The position numbers and the translations under genes were made by a program. Below the pieces are notes generated by a model. That model saw nothing but the letters and a program-made list of their open reading frames with translations. It was not told the DNA's origin and ran no database searches. This document shows, in pieces, positions 9,501-17,106 of a stretch of 35,664 nucleotides of DNA. This DNA comes from a virus: positions 1 through 35,664 of IMG/VR virus record IMGVR_UViG_3300021351_000053. One strand, written 5' to 3'. Every line of letters begins with the position of its first letter. Positions within the stretch are counted from its first letter, which is position 1.

Positions 9501-10545
9501 GAATTCCACTCTTCTTATAACGTCCTTTTTTGCTACTCAACTCTTTGGTCAACCATGATGAACCTTTCTCATCATGAAATCGCTTTTGCCCATCCAAAAT
9601 TCTTTTGCGACTCTCAATATCTTGCCACTGACCCTTAACAGCTTTCGATATCTTACTCCTACGAACTTCCTCGTATTCTCCACGCTGGTGATGATTGATA
9701 TGTCCTTTTCTCGTCATTATTTCGAGGTTGCTTGGCCTTGGGTTCGCCTTGTTCTCATCCCTATGATGGACGCACTCTCCACGCTCTAACAACCTTCCTC
9801 GCATCGCCTGAGCCACAAGACGATGAGTATCTGTGTATAAACACCCACCACTTTGTGTTTTTTGCAATGGCTCATAAATAGAATGATACCCACTCTTTCT
9901 TATTTTGAAGGTACAAGGCATCAACCTGTCATTTGGCTTTAAATCCTCAACGGGCTTGTACTCACCATTTCGCATCATAAATAAATGGTCACCTGTTGCC
10001 TTGATAGACCATTTTTTCGTGCGCCTGAAATCCTGATAAGTCACCTTATATACAGGTTTTACGCCTTTTGGTATGGGTCCTTTCGCCTTCGCAACAACCA
10101 CTTTTCCTGATTTGTGATCAAAAGCATAGACAAGCAATTCCTTATACTTGCCCTCTTCATAGTCCTTCGCCAATTCCCCTATGGTTTTACTATTTACCTT
10201 GACAATGCTCATGTCATCTTCTATATTAGCTCTACCCGCAGAGTCAACATAAAATACCGACATATCAGCAGAAATACAGGATACTTCGGGATATTCATCC
10301 ATCTCTTCATAGTCAGCGAAGCGTTGCTGGAGGTCTTGGTCGATCCTGAGATAATTGGCCAGCGCATCATAGCCGAATTGATTTACCAAATTATAAGGAA
10401 GCCCCGCCATCGAAACCGCCGGGGTACCACCACGTTGAAGCTCTGCCGCTTGCCTTTGAGGGGTTCTTGCGAAAAACGACCGCAGGGCATTACCCACGTT
10501 GGCCGTGAAACCCTCCCAAAGCCGTCTACTTCCTACTTCTGCCAT
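6559..10545 (-). CDS. Portal protein, T4 gp20-like, interrupted by two inteins
   Basis: A 1328-residue precursor; removing inteins at residues 90-448 and 690-1062 leaves about 596 residues, comparable to T4 gp20 (524). Portal features in the exteins include DEYPEVS joining to CGLDIYADDAT, VVRTLCKYGNVYGEALV, WELVHWRLRGKHLRSVYGGAVIDPAR, and after intein 2 SMDEDFFVPVRGGKRTTEID with YHRDKLVSSIKIPKTYMG. This order matches T4-type portals. The protein forms the dodecameric DNA channel and head vertex that docks the terminase. Its ATG overlaps the TAA of the terminase gene (TAATG). The C-terminal 150 residues are charged and helical. Both inteins must be excised for a continuous portal fold. Confidence 0.9.
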   Translation of the reverse strand: MAEVGSRRLWEGFTANVGNALRSFFARTPQRQAAELQRGGTPAVSMAGLPYNLVNQFGYDALANYLRIDQDLQQRFADYEEMDEYPEVSCISADMSVFYVDSAGRANIEDDMSIVKVNSKTIGELAKDYEEGKYKELLVYAFDHKSGKVVVAKAKGPIPKGVKPVYKVTYQDFRRTKKWSIKATGDHLFMMRNGEYKPVEDLKPNDRLMPCTFKIRKSGYHSIYEPLQKTQSGGCLYTDTHRLVAQAMRGRLLERGECVHHRDENKANPRPSNLEIMTRKGHINHHQRGEYEEVRRSKISKAVKGQWQDIESRKRILDGQKRFHDEKGSSWLTKELSSKKGRYKKSGIPLAPDVVEASLRASLSVSEAARKLKVSWNTLARRMAQYGLDQEILGSNLNGPKLGDSEYLNHRVVSVEYVGDEEVFDLEVPGYRNFAVGTSNGGSVFVHNCGLDIYADDATSPDLDREQAIWATSEDKKIADELNHMLHKQLLIEDDIWGVVRTLCKYGNVYGEALVTDQGLVGLSYLPPPTVRRVEGPRGQLIGFIQDIRGEFNLSLEDFYALASAQQAYRSGKEGAKVPAAMGRNPGELTVFEDWELVHWRLRGKHLRSVYGGAVIDPARWIWKRLALLEDALLIYKLERAPARYAFYIDVGELDAERGLAFVNKVKNSFTRQKFVKPDGKLDMRFNPLPVAASTPIPLLDGRDITIEQMAKEYDKGKKHWVYSIDHETGGVTPGEVEWVGKTRENAETVRVTFDDGNWAEMAPDHPVMRRDTTYANAEDLKPGDSVMPLYRSISASKSLDGYELVYNPVVKRKEFSHRVMARTLAEGINGQWVTHHKDENKRNNEPVNLEVLSNFEHAKRHFDVHSKSITAYNKSDEKRKRTSILNRLHNTKKHIIEYNNSEKHKEDNIVRSQLKAEMWADPERARKAKKRMKLVFPEEFISGVKALIRENPKAGAEDIVRGVNEHLVETLREHGGKRNRNVKKVHRHMLLKMYRFLGFENFIAFKENVLVEPNNHKVVSVRKVKNQDQYCMTVSKHHNFALLARDGNKKTIYGSGVFVRNSMDEDFFVPVRGGKRTTEIDVISGPDYSETDTLEYHRDKLVSSIKIPKTYMGYGGESTRNALSSEDIRFARTIMRIQRVIRSGYRQASRIHLIAKGMNAKADYDIRMNVPSQILELARVEVMSATADLASRMKEDVGTRWVLMHLYKFSEDEAAAVMKEKSQEDMDKGKREADIEKMRMEGMSPEDQRDAILKGDLDVRLSKLMTSVSKQDWRRGFDGSKQAERKANDKLSKVLRESRDTTRRLKELGGLMMDIRGAFRSAASPPM
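7360..8478 (-). mobile_element. Intein 2 of portal (Pro1, class-3-like, HNH)
   Basis: Residues 690-1062 of the precursor (373 aa). The block A pattern aligns as PVAASTPIPLLDG with Pro at position 1 instead of Cys or Ser. Block B reads APDHP, so the usual Thr is Ala. Block F has Tyr-Cys-Met where Tyr-Asp-Leu is usual (Cys1032), and the end is VRN followed by Ser, so the penultimate His is Arg. Splicing would join FNPL to SMDEDFF. An HNH endonuclease domain is visible at about 833-862 (VTHHKDENK, then NLEVLSN and HAKRH). Pro1 plus block F Cys is known from class 3 inteins such as the mycobacteriophage Bethlehem DnaB intein. The Trp and Thr of their WCT motif are not evident here. Confidence 0.8.
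9202..10278 (-). mobile_element. Intein 1 of portal (HNH type)
   Basis: Residues 90-448 of the portal precursor (359 aa). It starts CISADMSV and ends VFVHN, with Cys449 as the first downstream residue, so it has standard Cys1, His-Asn and Cys+1 chemistry. Block B is ATGDHLFM and block F is VFDLEVPGYRNFAV. The homing domain is HNH (CVHHRDENKANPR, then NLEIMTRKGHINHH at about 258-286). A helix-turn-helix module (SVSEAARKLKVSWNTLARRM, about 364-383) may help target DNA. Its HNH region resembles that of portal intein 2, so the two are probably related. Confidence 0.9.
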
Positions 10546-13500
10546 TATCCCCTCGTGAAGGGCATCGGCATATTTTTCGCCGAAACCTTTTGACCAACCA
10601 TACCTTGTCGACCCCCTCTCTGACCAGACGAGGGAGGAACCATTACTTTACCACCTGTCACCCAGGAATCGTCTCTCACTTCGGTCATTGAATTCCTGCC
10701 AGAGGTCAATGGTGCCATTGGAAGCCCTGGTTGACGAGTCATCAGACTGTGAACTCCACCCGCCAAGCTATCTGCTAGATCTTTTTCTCCCCTAGCCGGA
10801 TGGTCAATCATGAATTTTGGAATAACACCCTTGGTTTTTTGCACCCTCTGAAGGGCTCGAAGCTGTCGCTGAATCGTTACATTGTCCTGAAGTCTCAGCC
10901 GATTCTCGTAAAGAGCGATTTTTAGAGATTCATAAGGAACCGTTGTTTTATCCACTGACAACACATCAGACTCAATTCCTCTGGTTTTGAATTGCTGCCT
11001 AGTGTCAGCACTTTGAAAACTGTCCATCGAAGCGTAGCTAATCTGAAACCCATGTGACAAAAACTCATAGATAATGCCCCGGATATCCCCCAGAAAAATC
11101 TCATCCCCTGGAGGAGGAATGATTTTCAGCATAAAGTCCGTTTCAATGACAGGAGCGACCTCTTCGTAAGACTCCCCACCAGCATCACGCCTGGTGACTT
11201 CCGTATGTCCTGCAATGTGAAGGATCGTGAGGCCAGCACAGTCACCCGATAACGAAGGGTCAATATGAGCATATCGAACCGCCCCTGGATGTCGAATGGG
11301 TCGCCAAGCTTCCTCAGTGAAGCCACCAGGAATAGCCCTCTTATATGGAATTGCTACCCTCTCCCACCAAAACTCTAAGGGATCACCACTCATCCACTCT
11401 TCTACATCAACAGGGCTCTTCAATGTCTCATCAATAGCCTCTGCGATTTTTTCCCTGCGATGGATAAATAAACTAACACTCTCGGTCGCAATTCCCGCAA
11501 TATCCCTGAGAGCACCCTCTAAATCAGCATCGAAATCAGGGAAATATTCCTCTGGTACATCAATGATCCGAAGCTGTGACTGTTTATACCACTCAATATC
11601 TTCTGGGGATGGCTTTATCTTTGAACGAACGGTTTCATTACCAACAGCAATCTGAAAAGTTTTTCCACTAAAATTATCAACGGGCTTCACGCTCCAAGTG
11701 CTGTAATCCCTCAAGAAAACATCAGGAGATTGTCCTGATCGGGCTTCTTCTATTTTCTGCTCAATGAAGGTTACAGGCTTCTCTTTGGAGCTGACCAAGA
11801 ACATCAACCCTGGAAGTTTTCCAGCCTTCATGAATCGAGATTTCATCCTTCGAATAATGGCCTTGGTCAAAACCTCGCTCTTATCGACCTCTACCAGCCG
11901 CCCTGTTTTGTCGAGTTGACGCCTGCCACCCATGAATGAATTATGAACAACCACACCTTCTGCAATAAAATTGCCATGTGGTGAAGACATTATGTCAAAA
12001 GTTTCACAGCTTCCCGAACTTGTAATTGAGACAACCCTGGCCAAATATCCCTTTCGTCCCAAACTTTGAAGGTCCACCCCTTTATCCTGCAAAAGATGCG
12101 ACAAGCCTCGAATTTCGCCTTGTTCTTCCCGCTGTAACAAAACCCCTTGGGCTTTACCTCTATAATCTCCACCGACCCGTCTATCTTCTCTATTCTGAAA
12201 TCTGGGATTGTCGAATACATCACACCGTCGAATTCGAATGGTATTCTCAATGGCTCGTACTCGAAGCTCAAAATTGTCTTGTCGTTGTCGAATATCCCTA
12301 TAACATGCTTCTCCCACAGCGACCTGTAAGCACATTTTCCTGCCTTTTTCGTGCTGACATATCCCATAGGAGGCCATTCCTTCGAGGACATGATCTCGCT
12401 GAGTTTCTGCCTTGTTTTCCTTGAATGTTTGAAATTCCTTGTTTTGTTTCTTTCGGAAAGGTTTCGTTTGAAATCTTCTGTGTGCCTGAAAGAACGCTTT
12501 ACCTTGTCCATCTTCGTCCTGTATTCTGGGTCTTTCCACCGTTCCTTCAATCTCTCTGACTGTTTCTCCCTCTCTTCTTCTGTCCACCCCTTCCGCTCTT
12601 TTGGCGGACGCATTCTCGCCCTTTCCCTGTCCACATGCTCCTTCAATTTCTCGTCTGGCACACCATTGACATCTATCCCTTGCTTTATAGCTTTCGTTCT
12701 GATGTTCGACAGCTTTATCTTTTGCTTTGTTTCCTCGGACCTCTTCCTTTTTTTCACACCTGTCTTCGTCTTTGACATTTTCTCTCTGGACTCTTTGGTG
12801 TGCTTTTTTCCAAAAAACGGATTTTTCCTGCCCCGATGATTTCTCGACATCAACAATCACCACCTCGTCACCAATCCTGAGATCCGCGACCCTAACGTAC
12901 CCCTGCCCTTTCACCAGAAATGGATGCTTTGATGTGGCCCTGATAACTGTGCCGTTATCCAATTCAACACTATAAACAAAAGTATCTGTCGCTCTTTTTA
13001 TCGTACCAATCGAAGGCACAACATCCCCAGTGCGCTCTATATATGCCATAATAGGAGTAATAGTCCCATCATGTTTATATAAATCATAAATTTCCTTATA
13101 CCCTTGGGAGGTTAGGATTCTTGTATCACCAGACAGGCACATCTCGTCCAGAAAACCACTAAAAACGTTCGTCCCGATTGCCGCGCTGGATGTTGACCCC
13201 GCTACCACAATTATTTTTTTGGTAGGAAAACGAATTTCATACATTGTTTGAGCGATTTTATAGGGGCACTTCTCTTTGAAGTATGGGCTAAGTTGAAGCT
13301 TTGACCCCAACTCAGCAAGGGGAACTCTTCTGGCCGCCTCCCTTGTAGCTGAAAGAATAGCAACAGCCAGCGCCGTTCCTTTGGCTAATCCATACACTCT
13401 CTGGGGTTCTGCCAGGCATGAAATTTGATATAAAATGTAAGCAAGTCCACATGTTGCGAAGAAACTATTGTGAACAACGATTCCATTGATAACTGCATTT

Positions 13501-15026
13501 TGAGTCTCAGGCACACTCAGGTCATAAACATCATGGATTCCAATGTCCGTGACCGATTCCACCCGCTCCCAAACAATGTCGTCCACCATGTCCGCAAATT
13601 TTCGATACCTGCCTTTGTACCCTGTGGCCTCACACAATCGCTTGAAACGCTGGGCACCCATACATGAGCCATCAGCCATGGCAGCAAGCTTTCTCCATTG
13701 CTTGTTGTTATGCGGCCCTGTCTCCTTGCGAATCTCCTTCAATTCCCTGTTGGTAATAGGCACCACATCCCAGTTTGAATTAGGCTTTTCAACCGCCCTG
13801 GCCTGAAATATCAAACGAGAACATGCCCCCTCCTTGCCAGGGATAAATCCCACATGTTCCATAAATAAGAGCTGATTGGGAACATCAGCTATCTGAAGAC
13901 GCCAAGCATCAAACTCCCCATCTTGATTCTTTTTCCTCCGATAGCTCTTTCTCGCTGCAACACCAAATCGCCTGAGAAGATACTGAATGTCATCAATCAA
14001 TCCCTCAGACGCCAGCGTGATTTCAATCTTTCTCGGAGAACCCGTGTAAACATTCCCATCAGTAAAAAGCCACCTGAGAAACAAAGAAAGCTGTTCATCA
14101 CACAGCCCAAAATACTCACCAGGCACACGCTTCTTTTTTGACAAACATCGAATCCCAAGTTTCTCGGTCCAATCTTGAAGCCCACTCAAAAAAACAGAAG
14201 GTTTCCTTTTGTCTTTTCTCCAAGCACTAAATCCCTGAATAGAATGCGCTCGTTTAACAATCTCATCCCGTAATACAACATTACCCTTGGTATAACTTGT
14301 AATAGTCCGCTCGGTCATGCCACCGTCAGCTATCAACGCCGCCGCAACAATCACCTCATCATCAGTCACTTTCAAAGGACTCAATGGAGCAGGAACCCGC
14401 CTTGCCACCGCAACAAAATCACCCTTGCTAAGCTCCCCTATTGGCTTATACCCATTTGGGCACAACACAGGATGATCAAGACTCACCTCCAGCCAATGCC
14501 CAGAAACAAGAGTCATTTTTGAGCATCTCTTTTGACCAGACTTCCAAACCTTGCTTGACCGCCTATGAGAGACTTTATTTCTACCATCTAAAGAAGGGAC
14601 CAAAGGAGTCAAACCAACAGCTTGACTTATCTTGAATCTTCTGCCAGATTCACCATCTACAAAATAGGAGTTTTCGGTTCCACATTTCCCCCATCCGAGC
14701 GAACCAGTCAAAATTGCTTCAGAATATCCTCCCTCAAACAGTTCAACAAAATCATCCTGAAGCTTGGGCCACATATTCGAGCCCACAGCCCCTAGATAAT
14801 ACTCATCAAGCAAAAAGGTTCGTGGAGAAACAGGCTCCTCAACATATTCAATATTGATGAACTCATCGAGCACATCATTTTGACCCTGCTCCAGCTTGTC
14901 GAGGTAATGAATAAATGCGGCTTGTTCGTCGGGGCTCATTGCCTCCAACGAATCAACCATGTCTTTGACGATTTCTTCCTCAGTCCGGACGGACCTCGGC
15001 CTTCCACCAATAATCTCGATAGCCAT
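10545..15026 (-). CDS. Terminase large subunit, gp17-like, interrupted by two inteins
   Basis: A 1493-residue precursor; removing inteins at 115-520 and 630-1029 leaves 687 residues, close to T4 gp17 (610). The Walker A box is GSLGWGK|SFFAT with intein 1 between Lys114 and Ser521. The Walker B box is FSGFLDEM|SFM with intein 2 directly after the DEM. The C-terminal part has RNase H-like nuclease signatures: YAHIDPSLSGDCAG, ISYASMDSF and the final EKDLADSLAGG. The ATPase half powers DNA translocation into the prohead and the nuclease half cuts concatemers. The ATG overlaps the TGA of the upstream gene (TGATG), and the stop overlaps the portal start. Without splicing neither ATP-site motif is intact. 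Confidence 0.93.
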   Translation of the reverse strand: MAIEIIGGRPRSVRTEEEIVKDMVDSLEAMSPDEQAAFIHYLDKLEQGQNDVLDEFINIEYVEEPVSPRTFLLDEYYLGAVGSNMWPKLQDDFVELFEGGYSEAILTGSLGWGKCGTENSYFVDGESGRRFKISQAVGLTPLVPSLDGRNKVSHRRSSKVWKSGQKRCSKMTLVSGHWLEVSLDHPVLCPNGYKPIGELSKGDFVAVARRVPAPLSPLKVTDDEVIVAAALIADGGMTERTITSYTKGNVVLRDEIVKRAHSIQGFSAWRKDKRKPSVFLSGLQDWTEKLGIRCLSKKKRVPGEYFGLCDEQLSLFLRWLFTDGNVYTGSPRKIEITLASEGLIDDIQYLLRRFGVAARKSYRRKKNQDGEFDAWRLQIADVPNQLLFMEHVGFIPGKEGACSRLIFQARAVEKPNSNWDVVPITNRELKEIRKETGPHNNKQWRKLAAMADGSCMGAQRFKRLCEATGYKGRYRKFADMVDDIVWERVESVTDIGIHDVYDLSVPETQNAVINGIVVHNSFFATCGLAYILYQISCLAEPQRVYGLAKGTALAVAILSATREAARRVPLAELGSKLQLSPYFKEKCPYKIAQTMYEIRFPTKKIIVVAGSTSSAAIGTNVFSGFLDEMCLSGDTRILTSQGYKEIYDLYKHDGTITPIMAYIERTGDVVPSIGTIKRATDTFVYSVELDNGTVIRATSKHPFLVKGQGYVRVADLRIGDEVVIVDVEKSSGQEKSVFWKKAHQRVQRENVKDEDRCEKKEEVRGNKAKDKAVEHQNESYKARDRCQWCARREIEGACGQGKGENASAKRAEGVDRRREGETVREIEGTVERPRIQDEDGQGKAFFQAHRRFQTKPFRKKQNKEFQTFKENKAETQRDHVLEGMASYGICQHEKGRKMCLQVAVGEACYRDIRQRQDNFELRVRAIENTIRIRRCDVFDNPRFQNREDRRVGGDYRGKAQGVLLQREEQGEIRGLSHLLQDKGVDLQSLGRKGYLARVVSITSSGSCETFDIMSSPHGNFIAEGVVVHNSFMGGRRQLDKTGRLVEVDKSEVLTKAIIRRMKSRFMKAGKLPGLMFLVSSKEKPVTFIEQKIEEARSGQSPDVFLRDYSTWSVKPVDNFSGKTFQIAVGNETVRSKIKPSPEDIEWYKQSQLRIIDVPEEYFPDFDADLEGALRDIAGIATESVSLFIHRREKIAEAIDETLKSPVDVEEWMSGDPLEFWWERVAIPYKRAIPGGFTEEAWRPIRHPGAVRYAHIDPSLSGDCAGLTILHIAGHTEVTRRDAGGESYEEVAPVIETDFMLKIIPPPGDEIFLGDIRGIIYEFLSHGFQISYASMDSFQSADTRQQFKTRGIESDVLSVDKTTVPYESLKIALYENRLRLQDNVTIQRQLRALQRVQKTKGVIPKFMIDHPARGEKDLADSLAGGVHSLMTRQPGLPMAPLTSGRNSMTEVRDDSWVTGGKVMVPPSSGQRGGRQGMVGQKVSAKNMPMPFTRG
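11940..13139 (-). mobile_element. Intein 2 of terminase (Walker B site), with a gene in another frame inside
   Basis: Residues 630-1029 of the terminase precursor (400 aa). It starts CLSGDTRI and ends EGVVVHN with Ser+1; block B is ATSKHPFL, and block F is ETFDIMSSPHGNFIA, so the splicing parts are standard. The middle, residues about 726-1000, shows no endonuclease motif in this frame and looks like arbitrary highly charged sequence (KKEEVRGNKAKDK and similar). The same bases in the +1 frame encode a coherent PD-(D/E)XK endonuclease, listed separately. The intein frame nevertheless stays open throughout, as splicing needs. Confidence 0.9.
11990..12850 (-). CDS. Homing endonuclease in +1 frame inside terminase intein 2
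   Basis: A 286-residue protein from ATG 12850 (in-frame TTG codons at 12856 and 12853 precede it), read one base downstream of the terminase frame. GGTGA lies six bases before the ATG. Residues 4-50 hold NUMOD3-like DNA-binding repeats (GRKNPFFGKKHTKESREKMS, then RSEETKQKIKLSN); related repeats recur to about 155. Residues 175-235 look like a restriction-fold nuclease: SLWE with Glu180, IPDF with Asp217, and IIEVKPKG with Glu231 and Lys233, a PD-(D/E)XK site. It ends at TAA 11992-11990, inside the bases encoding intein block F, so both frames are functional there. It probably cuts intein-free terminase alleles. The out-of-frame arrangement is highly unusual. Confidence 0.8.
   Translation of the reverse strand: MSRNHRGRKNPFFGKKHTKESREKMSKTKTGVKKRKRSEETKQKIKLSNIRTKAIKQGIDVNGVPDEKLKEHVDRERARMRPPKERKGWTEEEREKQSERLKERWKDPEYRTKMDKVKRSFRHTEDFKRNLSERNKTRNFKHSRKTRQKLSEIMSSKEWPPMGYVSTKKAGKCAYRSLWEKHVIGIFDNDKTILSFEYEPLRIPFEFDGVMYSTIPDFRIEKIDGSVEIIEVKPKGFCYSGKNKAKFEACRIFCRIKGWTFKVWDERDIWPGLSQLQVREAVKLLT
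13467..14684 (-). mobile_element. Intein 1 of terminase (Walker A site, LAGLIDADG)
   Basis: Residues 115-520 of the precursor (406 aa), inserted between the Lys and Ser of Walker A. It starts CGTENSYFVDGESG and ends GIVVHN with Ser+1. Block B is SLDHPVL and block F is VYDLSVPETQNAVI. Two LAGLIDADG helices are visible: VIVAAALIADGG (about 226-236) and LSLFLRWLFTDGNV (about 313-326). Its endonuclease part (EITLASEGLIDDIQYLL, RRFGV, AWRLQI) resembles the helicase intein 1 endonuclease, which sits at the equivalent P-loop site. Confidence 0.92.
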
Positions 15027-15718
15027 CAGCTACCACCGACTGGCTCGGCCTCCGCGTCAATAACAGCAGGTATGGACGCTGCTTGTGTCAAACGCTTGAA
15101 CATGGAAAGGACTTTGTGACGACTTTCGGGGTCGGCCATAACAGCAGAAACCCTCTGGCCTAACCTTGAATCCGCGCCGCCCTCGATTTCCAGACTCACC
15201 CTCATTCGATTCATGACTGGACCGAACTGCTCCTGAAGCTTGGCATGGCTCATCAATAAACTTTCGGCCCGCCCGAACTCTTTTGGCATCTCTTCGTAGG
15301 GCTCGCCCGCTTCACTCTCTAGGTGCATCAATCTATCGAGCCGATCACGCTGGGCGAGATAAAGGCTTTCAGCTTCCAATAAAAGGTCAATACCCTTGGA
15401 GGCTTTTCGGTATTGCTGCGAAGCTATTCTCCCAGGAGGTCTGGGCTCTTCAAGATTCTCGGAGGAACACGTCGCTGGCCATCCCTCTGGATCAACTGGC
15501 GGCAACATATTTTTGCGCCTCTCCCTCAGATGCTCAGCAATTGTACGCTCCGCAAAATCTGTCAGTAGCTCAAAAGTCCCTTGGATATACCTCGCCACAT
15601 CAACCGCAGGAACTTCATCACGAAGCATCTCATCTACTTCGTCGATTATAGGCAGTTCTGCGATGCGATGAGCGGTAGCCAAGCCGCGCTTTTTATGAAT
15701 GGGTGTTACGTCTCCCAT
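15026..15718 (-). CDS. Candidate terminase small subunit
   Basis: A 230-residue protein directly upstream of the large terminase and coupled to it by a TGATG overlap. The N-terminal part (about 30-50) reads EVPAVDVARYIQGTFELL, compatible with a small helical DNA-binding domain. The middle and C-terminal parts are helical with coiled-coil character and an acidic end (VIDAEAEPVGGS). Small terminases are poorly conserved and often have exactly this position and architecture, so the call rests mainly on context. No Shine-Dalgarno sequence precedes ATG 15718, and a promoter-like element ends close to it, so the message may be leaderless. Confidence 0.45.
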   Translation of the reverse strand: MGDVTPIHKKRGLATAHRIAELPIIDEVDEMLRDEVPAVDVARYIQGTFELLTDFAERTIAEHLRERRKNMLPPVDPEGWPATCSSENLEEPRPPGRIASQQYRKASKGIDLLLEAESLYLAQRDRLDRLMHLESEAGEPYEEMPKEFGRAESLLMSHAKLQEQFGPVMNRMRVSLEIEGGADSRLGQRVSAVMADPESRHKVLSMFKRLTQAASIPAVIDAEAEPVGGS

Positions 15719-15846
15719 ATTATTATCATTGTGGACAATAGCAGCTTATAGGTCAAGATCGTTTGCTAGGAGTGAAGGTCAATTTCACTTTATTGGAGTC
15801 AAAGGGTGGGTATGCTTTTTGTTCTTCCAGGTCTTCAGGATATCCA
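15719..15846 (-). promoter_or_regulatory. Intergenic control region upstream of packaging operon
   Basis: This 128-base gap holds a 17-bp imperfect palindrome GTGAAGGTCAATTTCAC (15772-15788), 15 of 17 bases identical to a perfect palindrome at 27569-27585. Nearer the gene the minus strand has TTGACC, a 17-base spacer and CACAAT, placing transcription start within a few bases of ATG 15718. The promoter call is tentative. Confidence 0.4.
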
Positions 15847-16824
15847 TCAATGTCCTAAATAAAGCAGTCCGTCAAAATCCTCAAAGAATGTAAGTAAATC
15901 AACGTCATCATTCTCACCAAGCAATTCATACTCAATAGACTCAACGAGAGACGCCGCATCATCCTGGTCTTCGCCCAATACCCCTCGGGTGGCTCGAAGA
16001 CGATCACGCTCGATAGCCTCACGAAGCTCTGGGCAATCGATAGGAAGCGCACTGTGAGCAACTTGGAATTTTGGCACTGGAGGCATGCTCTTCATTGGAC
16101 GCTTTCGCATAGACGACCTGAAAGCCTTGCTATATTGGCCAAGGGCCTCATCCCTGACAGAATTCAATCGGGCCAAGAGCCCCTTATATGGACCCCAAAC
16201 CTTCGACCCAAAGGCATCTCGAAAATCAATGAAGTCTTGATACAAGGCTCCAATCTCTTCCCGAACAGTCTCGTCTTTGGGCTGCTTGTATTTCAGGATT
16301 CTATCAATTTGGCGGAGCATGAAAGCCCCGTCATCAGCCAATGAATGAATGCCAGAAGAAAGGTTTTTTAGCTGGGCTCGAATCTCTTTCTTAAGCTGAA
16401 CCTGGGAAAGCTTGCCCCAGTCCATCTTGCCCCGCTTCAGAGGCTTCCCTTTTCCGCTGTGCCTGCGAGTAGTAATCCCCATGGCCTTCGTCAAATCAAC
16501 AAAGCCCTGGGTCGAGTTCTTGAAGGTTGCATAAACACCATTGATATCCCTGGACCACCTGGCGACCTCTCCCTGGATAACAACCTTGGACCAGTCCGAT
16601 TGTTCGGCCTTTTCGAGAATCTTATTGGCCGACTCCATGAATTTATCGATATCTTTGTGCATCATCTGGCGAAGACGAATTTGAACATCCTGGAGAGGGC
16701 TCCGCCAATCTGCTATTTCTTCAGTAATATCAGGCTGACAAGCCGGTGTCTTCACCAATGAAGGCCCAACATATCTCTCTCTGGTAGCTCTGAATTCCTC
16801 TGAAAACTGTCTCGCGGTCTTCAT
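15847..16824 (-). CDS. Hypothetical protein
   Basis: A 325-residue protein, not recognised. ATG 16824 follows GGAGG nine bases upstream. It is mostly alpha-helical and charged, with no signal peptide or membrane segment. Residues about 118-135 (TTRRHSGKGKPLKRGKMDW) are basic and about 285-315 acidic (GEDQDDAASLVESIEYELLG). It is the last gene of the upstream cluster before the control region of the packaging genes. A structural or DNA-packaging accessory role is possible but unsupported by any motif. Confidence 0.6.
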   Translation of the reverse strand: MKTARQFSEEFRATRERYVGPSLVKTPACQPDITEEIADWRSPLQDVQIRLRQMMHKDIDKFMESANKILEKAEQSDWSKVVIQGEVARWSRDINGVYATFKNSTQGFVDLTKAMGITTRRHSGKGKPLKRGKMDWGKLSQVQLKKEIRAQLKNLSSGIHSLADDGAFMLRQIDRILKYKQPKDETVREEIGALYQDFIDFRDAFGSKVWGPYKGLLARLNSVRDEALGQYSKAFRSSMRKRPMKSMPPVPKFQVAHSALPIDCPELREAIERDRLRATRGVLGEDQDDAASLVESIEYELLGENDDVDLLTFFEDFDGLLYLGH

Positions 16825-16854
16825 CTGTTCTGACCTCCGCTAAAGGCCAGGCTA

Positions 16855-17106
16855 TCATGTTCCTGCAAGGCCTTCCAGAGTTGTTGCAATTGCCGATAGT
16901 TCAGCTCTCAGCTTGATCGTCTCCTCTTCCCCAAGGGTCTGAACCACCATCGCCCCCTCGTCCACCTCTACCACTTCGGTTGGATTGCCCTGCCCATCCC
17001 TGGAGACAACCACATTCGGAGGGCTCTTCAGCTTGCGCTCCCAACCCGCTAAAATCTTCCTTGCCGCCCCTAACGTCTCCGCCGCCATTTCACGTCTAAT
17101 GTGCAT
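16855..17106 (-). CDS. Small hypothetical protein
   Basis: An 83-residue protein with no recognised domain. Its ATG shares its A with the TAA stop of the upstream 353-residue gene (TAATG), so translation is coupled. The first 30 residues and the last 25 (GEEETIKLRAELSAIATTLEGL) are predicted helices, with a Gly/Asp turn-rich stretch between. It may be a small partner of one of its neighbours. Confidence 0.55.
   Translation of the reverse strand: MHIRREMAAETLGAARKILAGWERKLKSPPNVVVSRDGQGNPTEVVEVDEGAMVVQTLGEEETIKLRAELSAIATTLEGLAGT

Noticed and set aside
11940-13139. Endonuclease frame in terminase intein 2 explained as a sequencing frameshift
   Set aside because: It would need two compensating errors, and the nuclease has its own start, ribosome site and stop inside the intein. 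It remains worth checking in reads.
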